Positions 25,933 through 35,239 of a DNA stretch of 64,000 nucleotides are shown here, in pieces. Position numbers and translations under genes: made by a program. Each line of letters starts with the position of its first letter. Position 1 is the stretch's first letter. The DNA is from Pseudomonas entomophila. GTDB taxonomy: Bacteria > Pseudomonadota > Gammaproteobacteria > Pseudomonadales > Pseudomonadaceae. The stretch is from the NCBI RefSeq assembly GCF_013523165.1, contig NZ_JAAMQI010000001.1:124001-188000 (forward strand). The letters are read 5' to 3'. The notes below the pieces were generated by a model, which worked only from the letters and a program-made list of their open reading frames with translations, was not told where the DNA came from and made no database searches.

Positions 25933-26049
25933 GTGAGAAAAATCAACAAACGGGAACGTGACCTGATCAAGCTGTTCCGAGCGTTGACGCGGCAGCAGAA
26001 AGACGACGTGATGCGGATCCTGGCCGCTCTGCGCAACGCTAGCCATTAG
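25933..26049 (+). CDS. Small 38-residue phage peptide
   Basis: A GTG-initiated frame (RKINKRERDLIKLFRALT...) with GGAG 8 bp upstream. It is strongly helical and charged, ends in ILAALRNASH, and resembles the helical tail of some phage repressors. It follows the membrane gene by 83 bp and precedes a hairpin terminator, so it may be the last gene of that small operon. Function unknown. Confidence 0.5.
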   Translation: MRKINKRERDLIKLFRALTRQQKDDVMRILAALRNASH

Positions 26050-26051
26050 GC

Positions 26052-26087
26052 GTCATGAGGCCCGGCTGACCGCTGGGCCTTCATGAC
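26052..26087. terminator. Terminator between the accessory genes and gpD
   Basis: Inverted repeat GTCATGAGGCCC (26052-26063) with GGGCCTTCATGAC (26075-26087), one bulged base, between convergent genes. There is no T-run. Confidence 0.55.
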
Positions 26088-26092
26088 ATCCG

Positions 26093-27358
26093 TCACCGGA
26101 CCGTCTCGTTCGCCTGAATCCTTTCCCACTCCCGCTCGGCCGCCCGCCGCGCGTTCTTCTCACTGACGTATACACGCGTAATGCGCTTGGGTCGGCTTTG
26201 ATCGGCCACCGCCACGCGCTTTTCCGGCCCGACGCCGTTGTCGCGGTAGAATGCGATCACGCCCGTATACGCACCGCGCCCCTCGGGCTCGATCAGACCA
26301 TCGACCGTGTCTTCCGGCAGCTTGCTCTCAAGCTCCAGGCTGACCCGGTAACCCCCGTCGGCCGTCAGGCTGTGCCGAACGTTGCCGCCATGCCAAACGA
26401 TCTCGTCGATCGGGGCTTTGATGCCCTGCAAGGTATAGGTGAGTTCCGGTATCAGGTCGGCTCGCCCGCGTGCCAACGTGTAGCTGAGCGTAGCGCTGCC
26501 CCGACGTAGACGGTTCAACTCGGCGCGTGCCGCGCGCAGCGCCGATTGCCGGTCGCTGTAGGTGTGGCGCAGCGTCTTCAGGTTCTCGCCGCCCCCCGCG
26601 ATGGCCTCCTGCTTCTTCGCGCTGTTCACGTCGTAGTAGTACGCCCGCACGCCGTCGTAGCTCTCACGGTCGGCTTGTAGAAAGGCATGCTGGTCGCCAT
26701 CCTCGCGCGTCAGCGTCACATGCGGCAGGTCCAGCCCGCTCGCACTCTTGCCGCCGCCGGCGGGCACGCAGACCAGGCAGCCCGCCTTGACGGTGGCCAC
26801 CGCGTCGAAGTCCTCGCCCAGGCGTGTCACCAGGTTGGCGTCGGACTCGTTGGCTTGGTCCAGGTGCAGGATCGGCAGTCGCGCCAACGTGTCGGCGATG
26901 CTCGAGCGCAAACCGTGACCGACCGCGATGTCGGTCAGCACCTGGCCGAGCGTGGTGTCGCTCCAGCTGCGCTCGCGCTTGGTCTTGAAGCCCGTGCGCA
27001 GATCCACCGAGCGCGCCCGGATGCTCAGCGTGTCCGGTGAGCCGCTGTGTTCGGTTTCGTCCACGGTGTAGCTGCCCTTGTCGACCAGCCCTGTGTCACT
27101 CCAGCCAAGCCACAGGCGCACGACGGCGCCCCGGGGAGGGATGCTCAGCAGGCCATCGTGGTCGCTCAAGGTCAGGCTCAACTGATCGGCCTCGATACCA
27201 CGGTTGTCGGTCAGCTCCAGCTGTACCAGGCGCGGGCTGACTAAATGCGCGATATCGACGCCATCGACACTCAGCCGAAACGCCGGCACTGGGTAAGCCG
27301 CTTCGCGCGCCAGCGAGCGATGCAGGTCGCCCAGGTAGGCAATGCCGGTACTGCTCAT
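26093..27358 (-). CDS. D: Late control protein gpD / tail hub
   Basis: A 421-residue homolog of P2 gpD, the VgrG/gp27-like hub of the baseplate that joins the tail tube to the spike. The N-terminal half shows the hub folds (VDGVDIAHLVSPRLVQLELTDNRG-type strand pattern). The C-terminal region holds the conserved linker seen in phage D proteins. Its start overlaps gpU by 4 bp. It is the last gene of the F-operon (FI, FII, E, E', T, U, D). Confidence 0.9.
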   Translation of the reverse strand: MSSTGIAYLGDLHRSLAREAAYPVPAFRLSVDGVDIAHLVSPRLVQLELTDNRGIEADQLSLTLSDHDGLLSIPPRGAVVRLWLGWSDTGLVDKGSYTVDETEHSGSPDTLSIRARSVDLRTGFKTKRERSWSDTTLGQVLTDIAVGHGLRSSIADTLARLPILHLDQANESDANLVTRLGEDFDAVATVKAGCLVCVPAGGGKSASGLDLPHVTLTREDGDQHAFLQADRESYDGVRAYYYDVNSAKKQEAIAGGGENLKTLRHTYSDRQSALRAARAELNRLRRGSATLSYTLARGRADLIPELTYTLQGIKAPIDEIVWHGGNVRHSLTADGGYRVSLELESKLPEDTVDGLIEPEGRGAYTGVIAFYRDNGVGPEKRVAVADQSRPKRITRVYVSEKNARRAAEREWERIQANETVR

Positions 27359-27795
27359 GACAGCCTCCTCAGCAGGTCGAGGCTGCTGCTGAGGCCCGCG
27401 CCGAGCAGGTCGACCTTGCCGTCGTCGACGCGGCGCAGGCTCAGGCTGAATTCGATGCGCCGTGCGGCGCCATCGCGGAAAAACAGAGTGCGGGTTTCGC
27501 TCAGGCCATCGATCACCCAGAGCCCGAGCAACCGTCCGGTGCCCTCGACCAGTGGCCAGGCCTTGCCGGTGTCGGCCATGTGCCGCAGGGCGTCGAGGCT
27601 GAGGGTCGAACCCGCCAGCTCGGGCATCAGCACCCCCGGCAGGGTGATGGTGTCGTCACCGCGCCCAAGGAACTGCAACGCCGGCTGCGCGCCCACGCGG
27701 TCGCTCGAGGCGTGACGCCAGGCGGTCTGCCGCTGCATCTCCTGGTAGGCGAGGGTGGGCAGACTGAACACGAACAGGCCCAGGGCAAGCATCAT
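27355..27795 (-). CDS. U: Tail terminator/assembly protein gpU
   Basis: A 146-residue P2 gpU-like protein. Signatures include the N-terminal LGLFVFSLPTLAYQEMQRQTAWRH block and the conserved GRGDDTITLPGVLMPE, where a substrate-like beta sheet caps the tail. It lies between the tape measure and gpD, as in P2. A second ATG one codon in is an equally good start. Confidence 0.92.
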   Translation of the reverse strand: MMLALGLFVFSLPTLAYQEMQRQTAWRHASSDRVGAQPALQFLGRGDDTITLPGVLMPELAGSTLSLDALRHMADTGKAWPLVEGTGRLLGLWVIDGLSETRTLFFRDGAARRIEFSLSLRRVDDGKVDLLGAGLSSSLDLLRRLS

Positions 27796-27801
27796 CGGGG
27801 A

Positions 27802-30390
27802 TTACTCCAGGTCGGTTAGGCGACTGCGACGGCGGGCGGCCTTGTCCGCCTCGATCCGGGCCAGCTCGGCGCGAACCGCCTTGGCGATGGCCTGCGTATC
27901 GGCGCCTGGGGCAGGGTGGATGTTGATCTCGTAGCGATCGTTGCTGCTGTAGCTGGCTCCCGCACTGGCGCTCAGCGGAGCACGGTCGTCGAAGGCGATG
28001 CGAGGACGACCGACGTCGACACCTGACCCCGCTGATCCCATGCGCACGTCGCCTGCCTGCACCAGGCGCTGACTCATGCGGTTCATCGCTGCCAGCGGCT
28101 CGGCGGCGCCGGCCTCCAGGCCCTGGGCCAGGCCCTGCGTGGTGAAGCCGCCCAGCTCGGCGAAGACACGCGACGGGCTGTGGATGTCGAGCTTGTCCTT
28201 GAACCAGTCGATGGTCCCGCTGCCCAGGTTGCCGATTGCGGCCTTGACCCGGTCCAGCCCACCCAGAAGCCCCGCCACCAGGCCATCGACGATCATCCCG
28301 CCGAGTCCGGCGAAGTCCGTGGGCAACGTGCGTAGGTAGTCCAACGCTGCGGCGAACGCTCCCTGCAACAGGGGGTAGGGGTTGAAGGCAAGGATCACGC
28401 TTCTCATGCGATCGACGATGGCAGTCATCACAGCGACCATTGCTGTCCAAGCCTCAGTCGTCTTGGCCCTGAGCGAGTCCCAGTGGCGATGGATCAAATA
28501 AGCCGCTCCCGCGACCACGGCCACGATGGCCGCGATCGTCAACACCACAGGATTGGCAGCCAAGGCCCACATGGCCACGCCTACCGTGCGCAGCGCCGCT
28601 ACCAATCCACCCCTAAGCACGCCGATCAGCCTGCCCAAGACAGGCAGCACACCAAGACCGCGCAGACCCAACAACGTCAGCCCGTAACGCATCAGCACGA
28701 AAGGCCCAAGCATGCTGGCCAGCGCGATCGACAGCGCCCCCATACCTGCCACCAACGCGGCGGCGACGGCAGCCGTCTTGACCAGCCCCGCTGCAAGCTG
28801 AGGGTTCTCGGAGGCCCAGCGTTTGATACTGCGAATCAGGCCCGTGATCGTCTGGACGACGTCCCTGAGCGGACCGTTTTGTTGGGTTTGCAGCTCGATA
28901 CCCAAGTCCTGCCAACTGCTGGTCAGCGTGTCCAGGTCGCCTGCCAGATTATCGGCCATGACTTTGGCAGTGCGTTGTGCCTCGTTCTGCGCGGATTTGA
29001 GCGTTTGGATAAAACGTTGTAAATCGCCGGTACCAGCTTGTGCAACCAGCACCTGCATACCGGCTACTGCCTCCGTCCCGGCAATTTTCGAGATGAGTGC
29101 TGTGCGCTTGATCGTACCCATGTGCTGGGTCTTCTCGTAAATCTCCTGCAAGACGGTTGGCAAGTCACGTAAATTTCCCTGCGCATCCGCAGTGTTGATA
29201 CCCAGCGTCTTAAGTGCCTTTGCCGCTTCCGCTGGTGGGGCGCTGAGTCTGAGCAGTATAGATCTGAGCGCAGTACCACCCATGCTGCCCTGAATGGCTG
29301 AGTCACCTAACTTGCCCGCCATGGCCGCCACGGTTTCCAGGTCCTGACCGACACCGGAGGCCACGGGCGCGACGTACTTCATGGTCTCGCCGAGCATCTG
29401 CAGGTTGGTGTTGGAGCGAGTGAAGGTGCCGACCAGAACATCGCCCAGTCGGCCCATGTCCTCGGCTTTCAAGTTCATGCCCGTAAGGATGTTCGACGCA
29501 ATGTCGGCCGTCTCGGCCAGCCCACTGTCTCCCGCCTTGGCCAAGTCCAACATGCCTGGCATCGCCTGCTTGATCGCCTTGGGATCGAAACCTGCCATGG
29601 CCAGGTAGCCTTGACCCTGCGCGGCATCGGTGGCGGTGAAACTGGTGTTGGCGCCGAGTTCGCGCGCCTGGGCCCGCAAGGCCTGGTACGACTCATCGCC
29701 CTTGTCGAGCCTGGCCAGCGCCTGCACCTTGCTCATCGCGGCGTCGAACTCCAGCCCTGGCTGGATCAGACGCGCCCCCGTGTACAGTGCGGCGCTGCCA
29801 CTCGCCACGGCGCCGGCACCGGTGGTGGCGAGATGGGCGCCCAGTTGCTGCGCCTTGCCCAGCTTGGCCCGTGCTGCAGCCACACGCGCCTCCTGAGCGC
29901 CAAGCTGACGCAATCGCTGCGTCTGGGCACTGATCGAGTCGTTGGCCGCCGCGATCTGCGTGCGCAGGTCACGCTCGTGGCTGGCCAGGTTGCGTGTCTG
30001 AATGCCTGCTGCCTGAAGCCGCGCACGCGTTTGCTGCAAGCTCGCCGATTGTTGTTGCTGCGCTTGGCTCAACCGTCGCGCCTCGTCGACCGCGCGGCGC
30101 ATCTGCTGGGTCATCGCTTGCGTGGGTGAGCCTGCGGCTGCCATCTGCCGGGCCACGGCCCGTACGCGCTCCTGGGCCTGCTGCAAGGCCTGCGATGTCT
30201 GCCTGGCCTGGTTGAGCTGCGTGCGCCATCCGGCAACGTCCCGCTGCTGGGCATTGAGATCACGCAGGCGTTCCCGAGCAGCCTTGAGGCCCTGGGCCGT
30301 CGCCTGGCTGCTGCGGTTGATCTGACGCAGCGGCGCGGTGGCTCGGTCGATGGTACTGAGCAGCACGCTCAGCCGCAGGTCATTCGCCAT
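27802..30390 (-). CDS. T: Tail tape measure protein gpT
   Basis: An 862-residue tape measure protein. The first 200 residues are a long coiled-coil rich in Gln, Ala and Arg. The middle carries the TP901-type core (FDAAMSKVQALARL onward). Four hydrophobic stretches at about residues 545-650 are the usual membrane-active part. It sets tail length and is expelled at infection. Its ATG lies inside the end of E', overlapping by 11 bp. Confidence 0.93.
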   Translation of the reverse strand: MANDLRLSVLLSTIDRATAPLRQINRSSQATAQGLKAARERLRDLNAQQRDVAGWRTQLNQARQTSQALQQAQERVRAVARQMAAAGSPTQAMTQQMRRAVDEARRLSQAQQQQSASLQQTRARLQAAGIQTRNLASHERDLRTQIAAANDSISAQTQRLRQLGAQEARVAAARAKLGKAQQLGAHLATTGAGAVASGSAALYTGARLIQPGLEFDAAMSKVQALARLDKGDESYQALRAQARELGANTSFTATDAAQGQGYLAMAGFDPKAIKQAMPGMLDLAKAGDSGLAETADIASNILTGMNLKAEDMGRLGDVLVGTFTRSNTNLQMLGETMKYVAPVASGVGQDLETVAAMAGKLGDSAIQGSMGGTALRSILLRLSAPPAEAAKALKTLGINTADAQGNLRDLPTVLQEIYEKTQHMGTIKRTALISKIAGTEAVAGMQVLVAQAGTGDLQRFIQTLKSAQNEAQRTAKVMADNLAGDLDTLTSSWQDLGIELQTQQNGPLRDVVQTITGLIRSIKRWASENPQLAAGLVKTAAVAAALVAGMGALSIALASMLGPFVLMRYGLTLLGLRGLGVLPVLGRLIGVLRGGLVAALRTVGVAMWALAANPVVLTIAAIVAVVAGAAYLIHRHWDSLRAKTTEAWTAMVAVMTAIVDRMRSVILAFNPYPLLQGAFAAALDYLRTLPTDFAGLGGMIVDGLVAGLLGGLDRVKAAIGNLGSGTIDWFKDKLDIHSPSRVFAELGGFTTQGLAQGLEAGAAEPLAAMNRMSQRLVQAGDVRMGSAGSGVDVGRPRIAFDDRAPLSASAGASYSSNDRYEINIHPAPGADTQAIAKAVRAELARIEADKAARRRSRLTDLE

Positions 30391-30499
30391 GCTGCTCGCT
30401 CCGGACGCGAGCCCGTTCGCGCCATGCCATCAGCTCGCCCAGGCTCAGGTCGTTCATGTCGGTGGGGGTCCAGTGAAAGACCAGGGCCAGGTCGGCCAT
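30380..30499 (-). CDS. Tail chaperone extension gpE' (GpE family), read by -1 frameshift
   Basis: A 39-residue frame (MADLALVFHWTPTDMND...) matching the GpE family. It is also reachable from the upstream E gene: after a -1 shift at 30550 the reading frame continues without a stop into this segment, giving a fusion of about 151 residues. In P2 the E+E' product is a tail-assembly chaperone made this way. The internal ATG at 30499 may not be used. Confidence 0.85.
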   Translation of the reverse strand: MADLALVFHWTPTDMNDLSLGELMAWRERARVRSEQHGE

Positions 30500-30507
30500 G
30501 GCGTCTT

Positions 30508-30834
30508 CTACGCAGTGAACGAGGCGTCGGTCTTCATCCGCTTCTGTAGCAAAAAACCCGATACCTTCATGCCGATGGCCACCAGGTCAGCGGGGTCGAG
30601 CTGCGCCACCTCGAATTCGTTGAGCGGGCTGATGCGCGGGACCAGTTTGATGAGGCTGGCCACGTCCAGCTGCAGCAACTCCGACAGATGCAAACCGCGC
30701 AACTCGCCCGAGGTGGGGCGGCGCAGGGTGAAGGAAGCGATCTCGGTCTTGCCACGCAGAACCGGGGTTTCCAGTTCGACCAGATTGTCGTTGGGCGGCG
30801 TGAGAGGTTCGAGTTCGGGGGTTCGAGTGGTCAT
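30508..30834 (-). CDS. E: Tail assembly chaperone gpE
   Basis: A 108-residue P2 gpE-like chaperone for the tape measure protein. The core (VLRGKTEIASFTLRRPTSGE, then LDPADLVAIGMKVSGF) matches the family. Codons 93-95 (GGT TTT TTG) contain the slippery heptamer T-TTT-TTG at 30556-30550, the same type as in P2. A minor share of ribosomes would shift to make the E-E' fusion; the ratio of the two products controls tail assembly in related phages. Confidence 0.9.
   Translation of the reverse strand: MTTRTPELEPLTPPNDNLVELETPVLRGKTEIASFTLRRPTSGELRGLHLSELLQLDVASLIKLVPRISPLNEFEVAQLDPADLVAIGMKVSGFLLQKRMKTDASFTA
30550..30556 (-). promoter_or_regulatory. Programmed -1 ribosomal frameshift site (T-TTT-TTG)
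   Basis: A slippery heptamer in the correct zero frame of E (GG-T TTT TTG). The -1 frame is open from here through the E' frame to 30380. Confidence 0.85.
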
Positions 30835-30857
30835 GGGGCGTGCTCCTGTGAGAAAGG

Positions 30858-31373
30858 TCAGATCCCCAGCGCCTTACGCTGGGCGGCAAGACGGTCTTCG
30901 CCGTCGATGACTTCGATGAAGTTGAGCAGATCGATCTCGATCAGCGTTTCGCCATCGACGGTCAGCTTGTAGTAGGTACAGGTCGTAGTGATGCTGTGTT
31001 CGGTGTCGTCACCGGCCTTGGCCTCGCCCATCTCGAGGGTCTCGTGGCGGCCGCGCACGACGATCTCGACGTCGGTGTAGTCACCGGTGTCGTCCTGCTG
31101 GTAGCTGCCGGCGAAGCGCAGCATCACGCCACTGGCCTTGATCGCACCGAACTGGCGCAAGACGATCAGGTCCAGGCCGCCGGTCTTCCAGGCGAACTGG
31201 ATGCCGTCGTCGGCCATCCCCAAGTCGGCCTTGACCGGGCCGTTCATGCCGCCGCCTCGGTAGCTTTCCATCTTGCGACCCAGGGGCGGCAGCGTGCAGC
31301 TCTTGCAGACGCCCAGGTAGTTGTTGCCGTCGTTGAACAGGTTGAGGTTCTTGAGCTTGCGCGGCATGGCCAT
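30858..31373 (-). CDS. FII: Major tail tube protein gpFII
   Basis: A 171-residue tail tube protein. The N-terminal MPRKLKNLNLFNDGNNYLG is the family signature, and the remainder is a beta-rich tube fold. GGGAGG lies 7 bp before the ATG at 31373. It follows the sheath gene by 13 bp. It polymerises into the inner tube of the contractile tail. Confidence 0.95.
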   Translation of the reverse strand: MAMPRKLKNLNLFNDGNNYLGVCKSCTLPPLGRKMESYRGGGMNGPVKADLGMADDGIQFAWKTGGLDLIVLRQFGAIKASGVMLRFAGSYQQDDTGDYTDVEIVVRGRHETLEMGEAKAGDDTEHSITTTCTYYKLTVDGETLIEIDLLNFIEVIDGEDRLAAQRKALGI

Positions 31374-31386
31374 GGCGCGGCCTCCC

Positions 31387-32556
31387 TTAGCGGTTGATGC
31401 GGCTGGCGAAGTCCACCAGGTAGCGGTCGGTGATGCGCTGGCGCAGGGTCAGGTCTTCCAGCGGCGGCACCGGGGTGTAGTCGTAGTCGATGAACAGCCG
31501 CCCGGCCTTGAGCGTGGTGGCCTCGTTGGCCTCGGCGTCGTACCAGGCGCTGGCCCCGATCAGGTACCCGGCGCCGACCAGTTCGCGGAACTTGGCGTTG
31601 ATCCCCTCCAGGATGTCGCGCACCAGCGACGGATGCAGGGGCAGGTCGACCGCCCACATGTGCGCGGTGGCCATGGTGTCGGCCAGCACCTGCGCGGTGC
31701 GCGTGTAGTTCTCGAAGGCGAACAGCGGGTCGGCGCTGCACGTGCGGCTGCCCCAGAAGCGGTAGCCGTTCTCGTTGATCAGCGTGGTGACGTCGTTGCC
31801 GTTGAGGTAGTTGGCGTCGGTGGCAGGGTTCTGCAGATCCCAGAAAACGTCGGCGCTGATACCGGTCACGCCGTTGACGGCGACGTTGGACAGGGTCTTG
31901 TGCCAGCCGACCTCTTGGTCGAGCTTGGCGCGCAGCCCCACCGCGCGGGCCACGGCAGGCTCCAGGGCGGTGGCACTGATGGTCGTGTCCCAACTCTGGA
32001 AGTCCGGCCAGATCACCATTACCTCACGCGCGCCGAAGTTTTCGCGATAAGCGGTGGCGGCTTCCTTGGTCTGGCAGCCCCAGGCACTGACGTAGGCGAA
32101 GGCCCGCAGGTGTTGGGCCAGGGACACCAAGGCCGACGCAACGGGTAAAGCGTCCAGCCCTGGTACGGCCAGAATACGCGGTACCAGGCCGACCTTGGCC
32201 TTGGCGGCGAGCAGGGCTTTCATGCCGGTGTAACGGCCGTCGGCGGTAGTGGTGCCGATCAGCGCGGAGAGCGTCTCGGCCTCGGTCTCGCCTTCCAGCA
32301 CACGCACGACGATCACGAACGGATTGGTCTGGTCGGCGATCGCCTGGAGCGACCGGGCCAGCGTGCCTTTGGTACCGGCCTTGCCGATGGCCGCCTTGAC
32401 GTTGCTCAGCAGCACCGGCGTGTCGGCCGGGAAGGCCTTGGCATCGGCATCGGCGGCGGTGCAGACCAGGCCGATGACGGCCGTGGGGATGGTGCGAATG
32501 GGGCGCGTGCCATCGTTCAGTTCGATGACCCTGACGCCGTGAAGGTAGTCGGCCAT
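31387..32556 (-). CDS. FI: Contractile tail sheath protein gpFI
   Basis: A 389-residue sheath protein starting MADYLHGVRVIELNDGTRPI, the P2 FI signature. The C-terminal part (IDYDYTPVPPLEDLTLRQRIT) is the conserved sheath handshake region. It is the first gene of the F-operon. A TGTA-N11-TACA site, the probable Ogr operator, lies 75 bp upstream of its start. Confidence 0.95.
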   Translation of the reverse strand: MADYLHGVRVIELNDGTRPIRTIPTAVIGLVCTAADADAKAFPADTPVLLSNVKAAIGKAGTKGTLARSLQAIADQTNPFVIVVRVLEGETEAETLSALIGTTTADGRYTGMKALLAAKAKVGLVPRILAVPGLDALPVASALVSLAQHLRAFAYVSAWGCQTKEAATAYRENFGAREVMVIWPDFQSWDTTISATALEPAVARAVGLRAKLDQEVGWHKTLSNVAVNGVTGISADVFWDLQNPATDANYLNGNDVTTLINENGYRFWGSRTCSADPLFAFENYTRTAQVLADTMATAHMWAVDLPLHPSLVRDILEGINAKFRELVGAGYLIGASAWYDAEANEATTLKAGRLFIDYDYTPVPPLEDLTLRQRITDRYLVDFASRINR

Positions 32557-32630
32557 GGGGTGCCTGCGCAGTGGTGGAATGACACTGCACAGGCTGCCCG
32601 CGACCGGCGTCGCAGACGAGTGTCAGCCGC

Positions 32631-32649
32631 TGTATTGGGCCCGGCTACA
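32631..32649 (-). promoter_or_regulatory. Probable Ogr-binding site of the F-operon promoter
   Basis: TGTA-N11-TACA, centred about 84 bp before the gpFI start. The same 8 specified bases and spacing recur before gpV and between gpO and gpP. Confidence 0.65.
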
Positions 32650-33193
32650 GGCTGAGGGTGGGCAGCCAGGCAGGGGCAGAAGGGCGAGCATCCGGATCGG
32701 GAAAGGCGTCTGCCGAGGGCCAGTCGCGCAGGGCTTGGCGGTAGGCGTACAGTTCGCTGCGCTGCCCGGCGGTGATGGGATAGTCCGGCATCACCAGGTA
32801 GTCGCTCGCGGTGATGGCCGCGCTGCGCCAGTCCCGTTCCTGCTGTGCGGCGGCCTCGTATTTGGCCTGTGCGTCGAGTTTCCAGCCGTCGCCGGTCCAG
32901 ACGTGGAACGGGCCTGGCCAGGGCTGTGACGTCAAATCGTCGGGCAGCGGCCCTAGCGTACGATGTTCGAGCATCGCACCCGTCTCGGTGCTGTAGACCG
33001 GGCCCCGGTGATCCTCGACCTCGCGAGGCTGGCCAGCGACCAACGCCCAGGCATGCCCTTCGCGTGCGGGTGGAAGCGGGCGTTCGAGTTCGAGGGCGTG
33101 CTCAGGCACATGCGGCCCGAGGCCCGGTACGACCGGCAGCGATACCGGCCCTTGCAGCTCACCGCAATCGGTGTCGACGAGATAGATGTTCAT
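32645..33193 (-). CDS. Tail fibre assembly protein
   Basis: A 182-residue protein in the P2 gpG position, directly behind the tail fibre gene. The N-terminal part is Pro-rich and phage-specific. The C-terminal half (VWTGDGWKLD, then LYAYRQALRDWP) matches the caudoviral tail-fibre assembly/DUF4376-like module. It probably acts as the chaperone of the fibre tip. The stop codon lies inside the predicted FI promoter operator. Confidence 0.8.
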   Translation of the reverse strand: MNIYLVDTDCGELQGPVSLPVVPGLGPHVPEHALELERPLPPAREGHAWALVAGQPREVEDHRGPVYSTETGAMLEHRTLGPLPDDLTSQPWPGPFHVWTGDGWKLDAQAKYEAAAQQERDWRSAAITASDYLVMPDYPITAGQRSELYAYRQALRDWPSADAFPDPDARPSAPAWLPTLSL

Positions 33194-33200
33194 GGCGTCC

Positions 33201-34622
33201 TCAGATCAGTTTGATGCGGCCGGGGTAGGCCATGTTGCGGCTGCGCAGGCGGATCCAGTTGTTGATGGCCTGTGCCGTTTCGAGCGTGGCTTCGCCTATG
33301 CAGGAGTTGTCGGTCGTTTCGAGCGGATAAGGATTGCCGCCGGCCACTTTGGCACCGGGTGGAACGGCGCCGCCCGTGCCCACCGTCGAGATCCTTCCGT
33401 CTGGCTGGGCATAGGCAGTCCCCATGATGTAGGCACCGTGATCCATGTCGGATCCCGACCACTCTTGCACCACGGTCCGAATCCACGTCCCGTCCTGCCA
33501 TGAACCGGCCTGGCGCCCAGCGTCTACACCACGGTTCTCGTCCAGCAGGCGAATGAACTCGCCACGCGCATCGGGGAGGCGGAACGTCGAGGTGCCGTTA
33601 CCCGTGGTCCAACTGCCTTCGTTACCGCGGCGTGCCGCCTCACCGACCAACATCCCCGAGGCTTGCGCATGGTCCCAGACCCACGGCCATTCGGCCCGTG
33701 ACAAGGTGCCCCCGTTGGGCACACCGTAGCCTCCCGGTGCGAACGAGACCCCTGCCGCGAAGCCGATATGCCCGACCGGCGTCCCGTCGAAGCGTCCGAC
33801 CGGCCACCAGCTCCCGGCGCCATCGCTGCGCAGGTGCCACCAGTCTCCCGCACCCATGAGCACCAGGAACGGATACCCCTCGCTGCGCAAATGGGTGTGG
33901 AACTTGATCCGGTCACTGCCTGCGGTCTGTACCTTGACGCGGTTGCCCGTGTTGTCGAGCCGTCGAATCAGGAAGTCACGAACCCCCAACGCTGCGTTGG
34001 CCGGGGGCAGGGTGAGGGTTCTTGCACCCTTCGCCGCATCGACCACCACGACCCCTTCATGGCTGGCGGTCAACGTGGCATGGGCAGTGAAGTGCGTGAA
34101 CCGACCCCGCAAGCGGTACTGCGCGTGCGGGTCCGGATGATCCAGATGCGCTTGCGCGACCTGGTCGACGTACTGCCGTGTCGCCAGCACCACGCTGGGG
34201 TCGATCTTCAACTGCACCGCTTCGGTGCTGCTCACGATCAGCACCATGCGCAGGACCTGCGTGCGGCCCGAGCCCTCGGCCATTTGCGGCTTGTAGCTGG
34301 GCGGGCAGTTGCTGACCGCCACCAGGTCACCGGCCGCGTCGAACAGGCCCATTTCGCGTAGCCAGTAACCGCCCTCGGTTTCGGGGATCACCAGTTCGGC
34401 GATGATTTGGCTTGGGTTGAGCGGGTCCGGCGCCAGGTTGTTCAGAGAGGCGCGGTAGCGCTCGTTGATCAGGCGAGTTTGGTCGCGTGTGGGCGTGGGC
34501 AGATCGCCGTTGCCGTCACCGACGGCCATCTGGCTGATCTCCAACTGGGTACCCAGCGAGAGGGCATTGGCGAGCTTGGCTTCGCCAATGGCGGTCAGGA
34601 GGGCGAAATAGGTCTGGCTCAT
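33201..34622 (-). CDS. H: Tail fibre protein gpH
   Basis: A 473-residue fibre. The N-terminal 150 residues match the conserved P2 gpH baseplate-attachment domain (YFALLTAIGEAKLANA, EGGYWLREMGLFD). The middle is a short shaft with the HPDPHAQY motif. The C-terminal 200 residues (WPWVWDHAQ, FRLPDARGEFIRL, NMAYPGRIKLI) form a tail-collar-like receptor-binding tip. It overlaps gpI by 4 bp. At under 500 residues it is shorter than P2 gpH (669 aa), so the shaft is reduced. Confidence 0.9.
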   Translation of the reverse strand: MSQTYFALLTAIGEAKLANALSLGTQLEISQMAVGDGNGDLPTPTRDQTRLINERYRASLNNLAPDPLNPSQIIAELVIPETEGGYWLREMGLFDAAGDLVAVSNCPPSYKPQMAEGSGRTQVLRMVLIVSSTEAVQLKIDPSVVLATRQYVDQVAQAHLDHPDPHAQYRLRGRFTHFTAHATLTASHEGVVVVDAAKGARTLTLPPANAALGVRDFLIRRLDNTGNRVKVQTAGSDRIKFHTHLRSEGYPFLVLMGAGDWWHLRSDGAGSWWPVGRFDGTPVGHIGFAAGVSFAPGGYGVPNGGTLSRAEWPWVWDHAQASGMLVGEAARRGNEGSWTTGNGTSTFRLPDARGEFIRLLDENRGVDAGRQAGSWQDGTWIRTVVQEWSGSDMDHGAYIMGTAYAQPDGRISTVGTGGAVPPGAKVAGGNPYPLETTDNSCIGEATLETAQAINNWIRLRSRNMAYPGRIKLI

Positions 34623-35239
34623 GGGTAGACGCTCATGATGTCGTGGGAGTGATCGGCACCGCCCACGCGCACGGCGCGGGCGCTGACTTCGATGGGGCCA
34701 GGGGCGTAGGGGTAGACGGTGAGGACTTCACCGTCGTGTGCGGCGACACCGACGGGTAGCGGGCTGCGTGTTTCCAGGCTGATGAGCAGCCCGACCATGT
34801 GCCGGCTGACCGGCTTGGCGTCGTCGATCAGCCAGACCAGTTCCTGGAACATCGGCTCGGTGATACCTGTCTCGAGCACGCCGACCTTGAGCACGAAGGT
34901 GCCCGGTGTGCCTGGGGGTAGCATCTCCCACCACTCCTGCACCTCGATCAGGTAGCCCAGGGGCTCGATCACCCGACGCAGGGCGCCGATGGTGCCCTTG
35001 CGTTGATGGATGAAGTAAGCCGCGCGGATCGCGGCACGTTTGGCAGCCTCAGGCCAGGCCGGGTCCCAGCGGTCGACGGAGAAGGTCCAGGCCAGGTAGG
35101 GCAGCAGCTCGACCGGACAGGCATCGGGGTCGTAGAGCTGACGCAGCGGTATGGGCACCCGCTGGATATCCGCCAAGGCCTGCGCGGCCAGACGCTCGAG
35201 GCGAACCGACGTGCTGGGGAGCAGTGAGCGTTCGGTCAT
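34619..35239 (-). CDS. I: Baseplate/tail protein gpI
   Basis: A 206-residue P2 gpI homolog. Signatures are the N-terminal LLPSTSVRLERLAAQALA, LPYLAWTFSVDRWDP and QRKGTIGALRRV. It links the baseplate wedge to the fibre. Overlaps with both neighbours (4 bp each) mark the V-operon. Confidence 0.93.
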   Translation of the reverse strand: MTERSLLPSTSVRLERLAAQALADIQRVPIPLRQLYDPDACPVELLPYLAWTFSVDRWDPAWPEAAKRAAIRAAYFIHQRKGTIGALRRVIEPLGYLIEVQEWWEMLPPGTPGTFVLKVGVLETGITEPMFQELVWLIDDAKPVSRHMVGLLISLETRSPLPVGVAAHDGEVLTVYPYAPGPIEVSARAVRVGGADHSHDIMSVYP

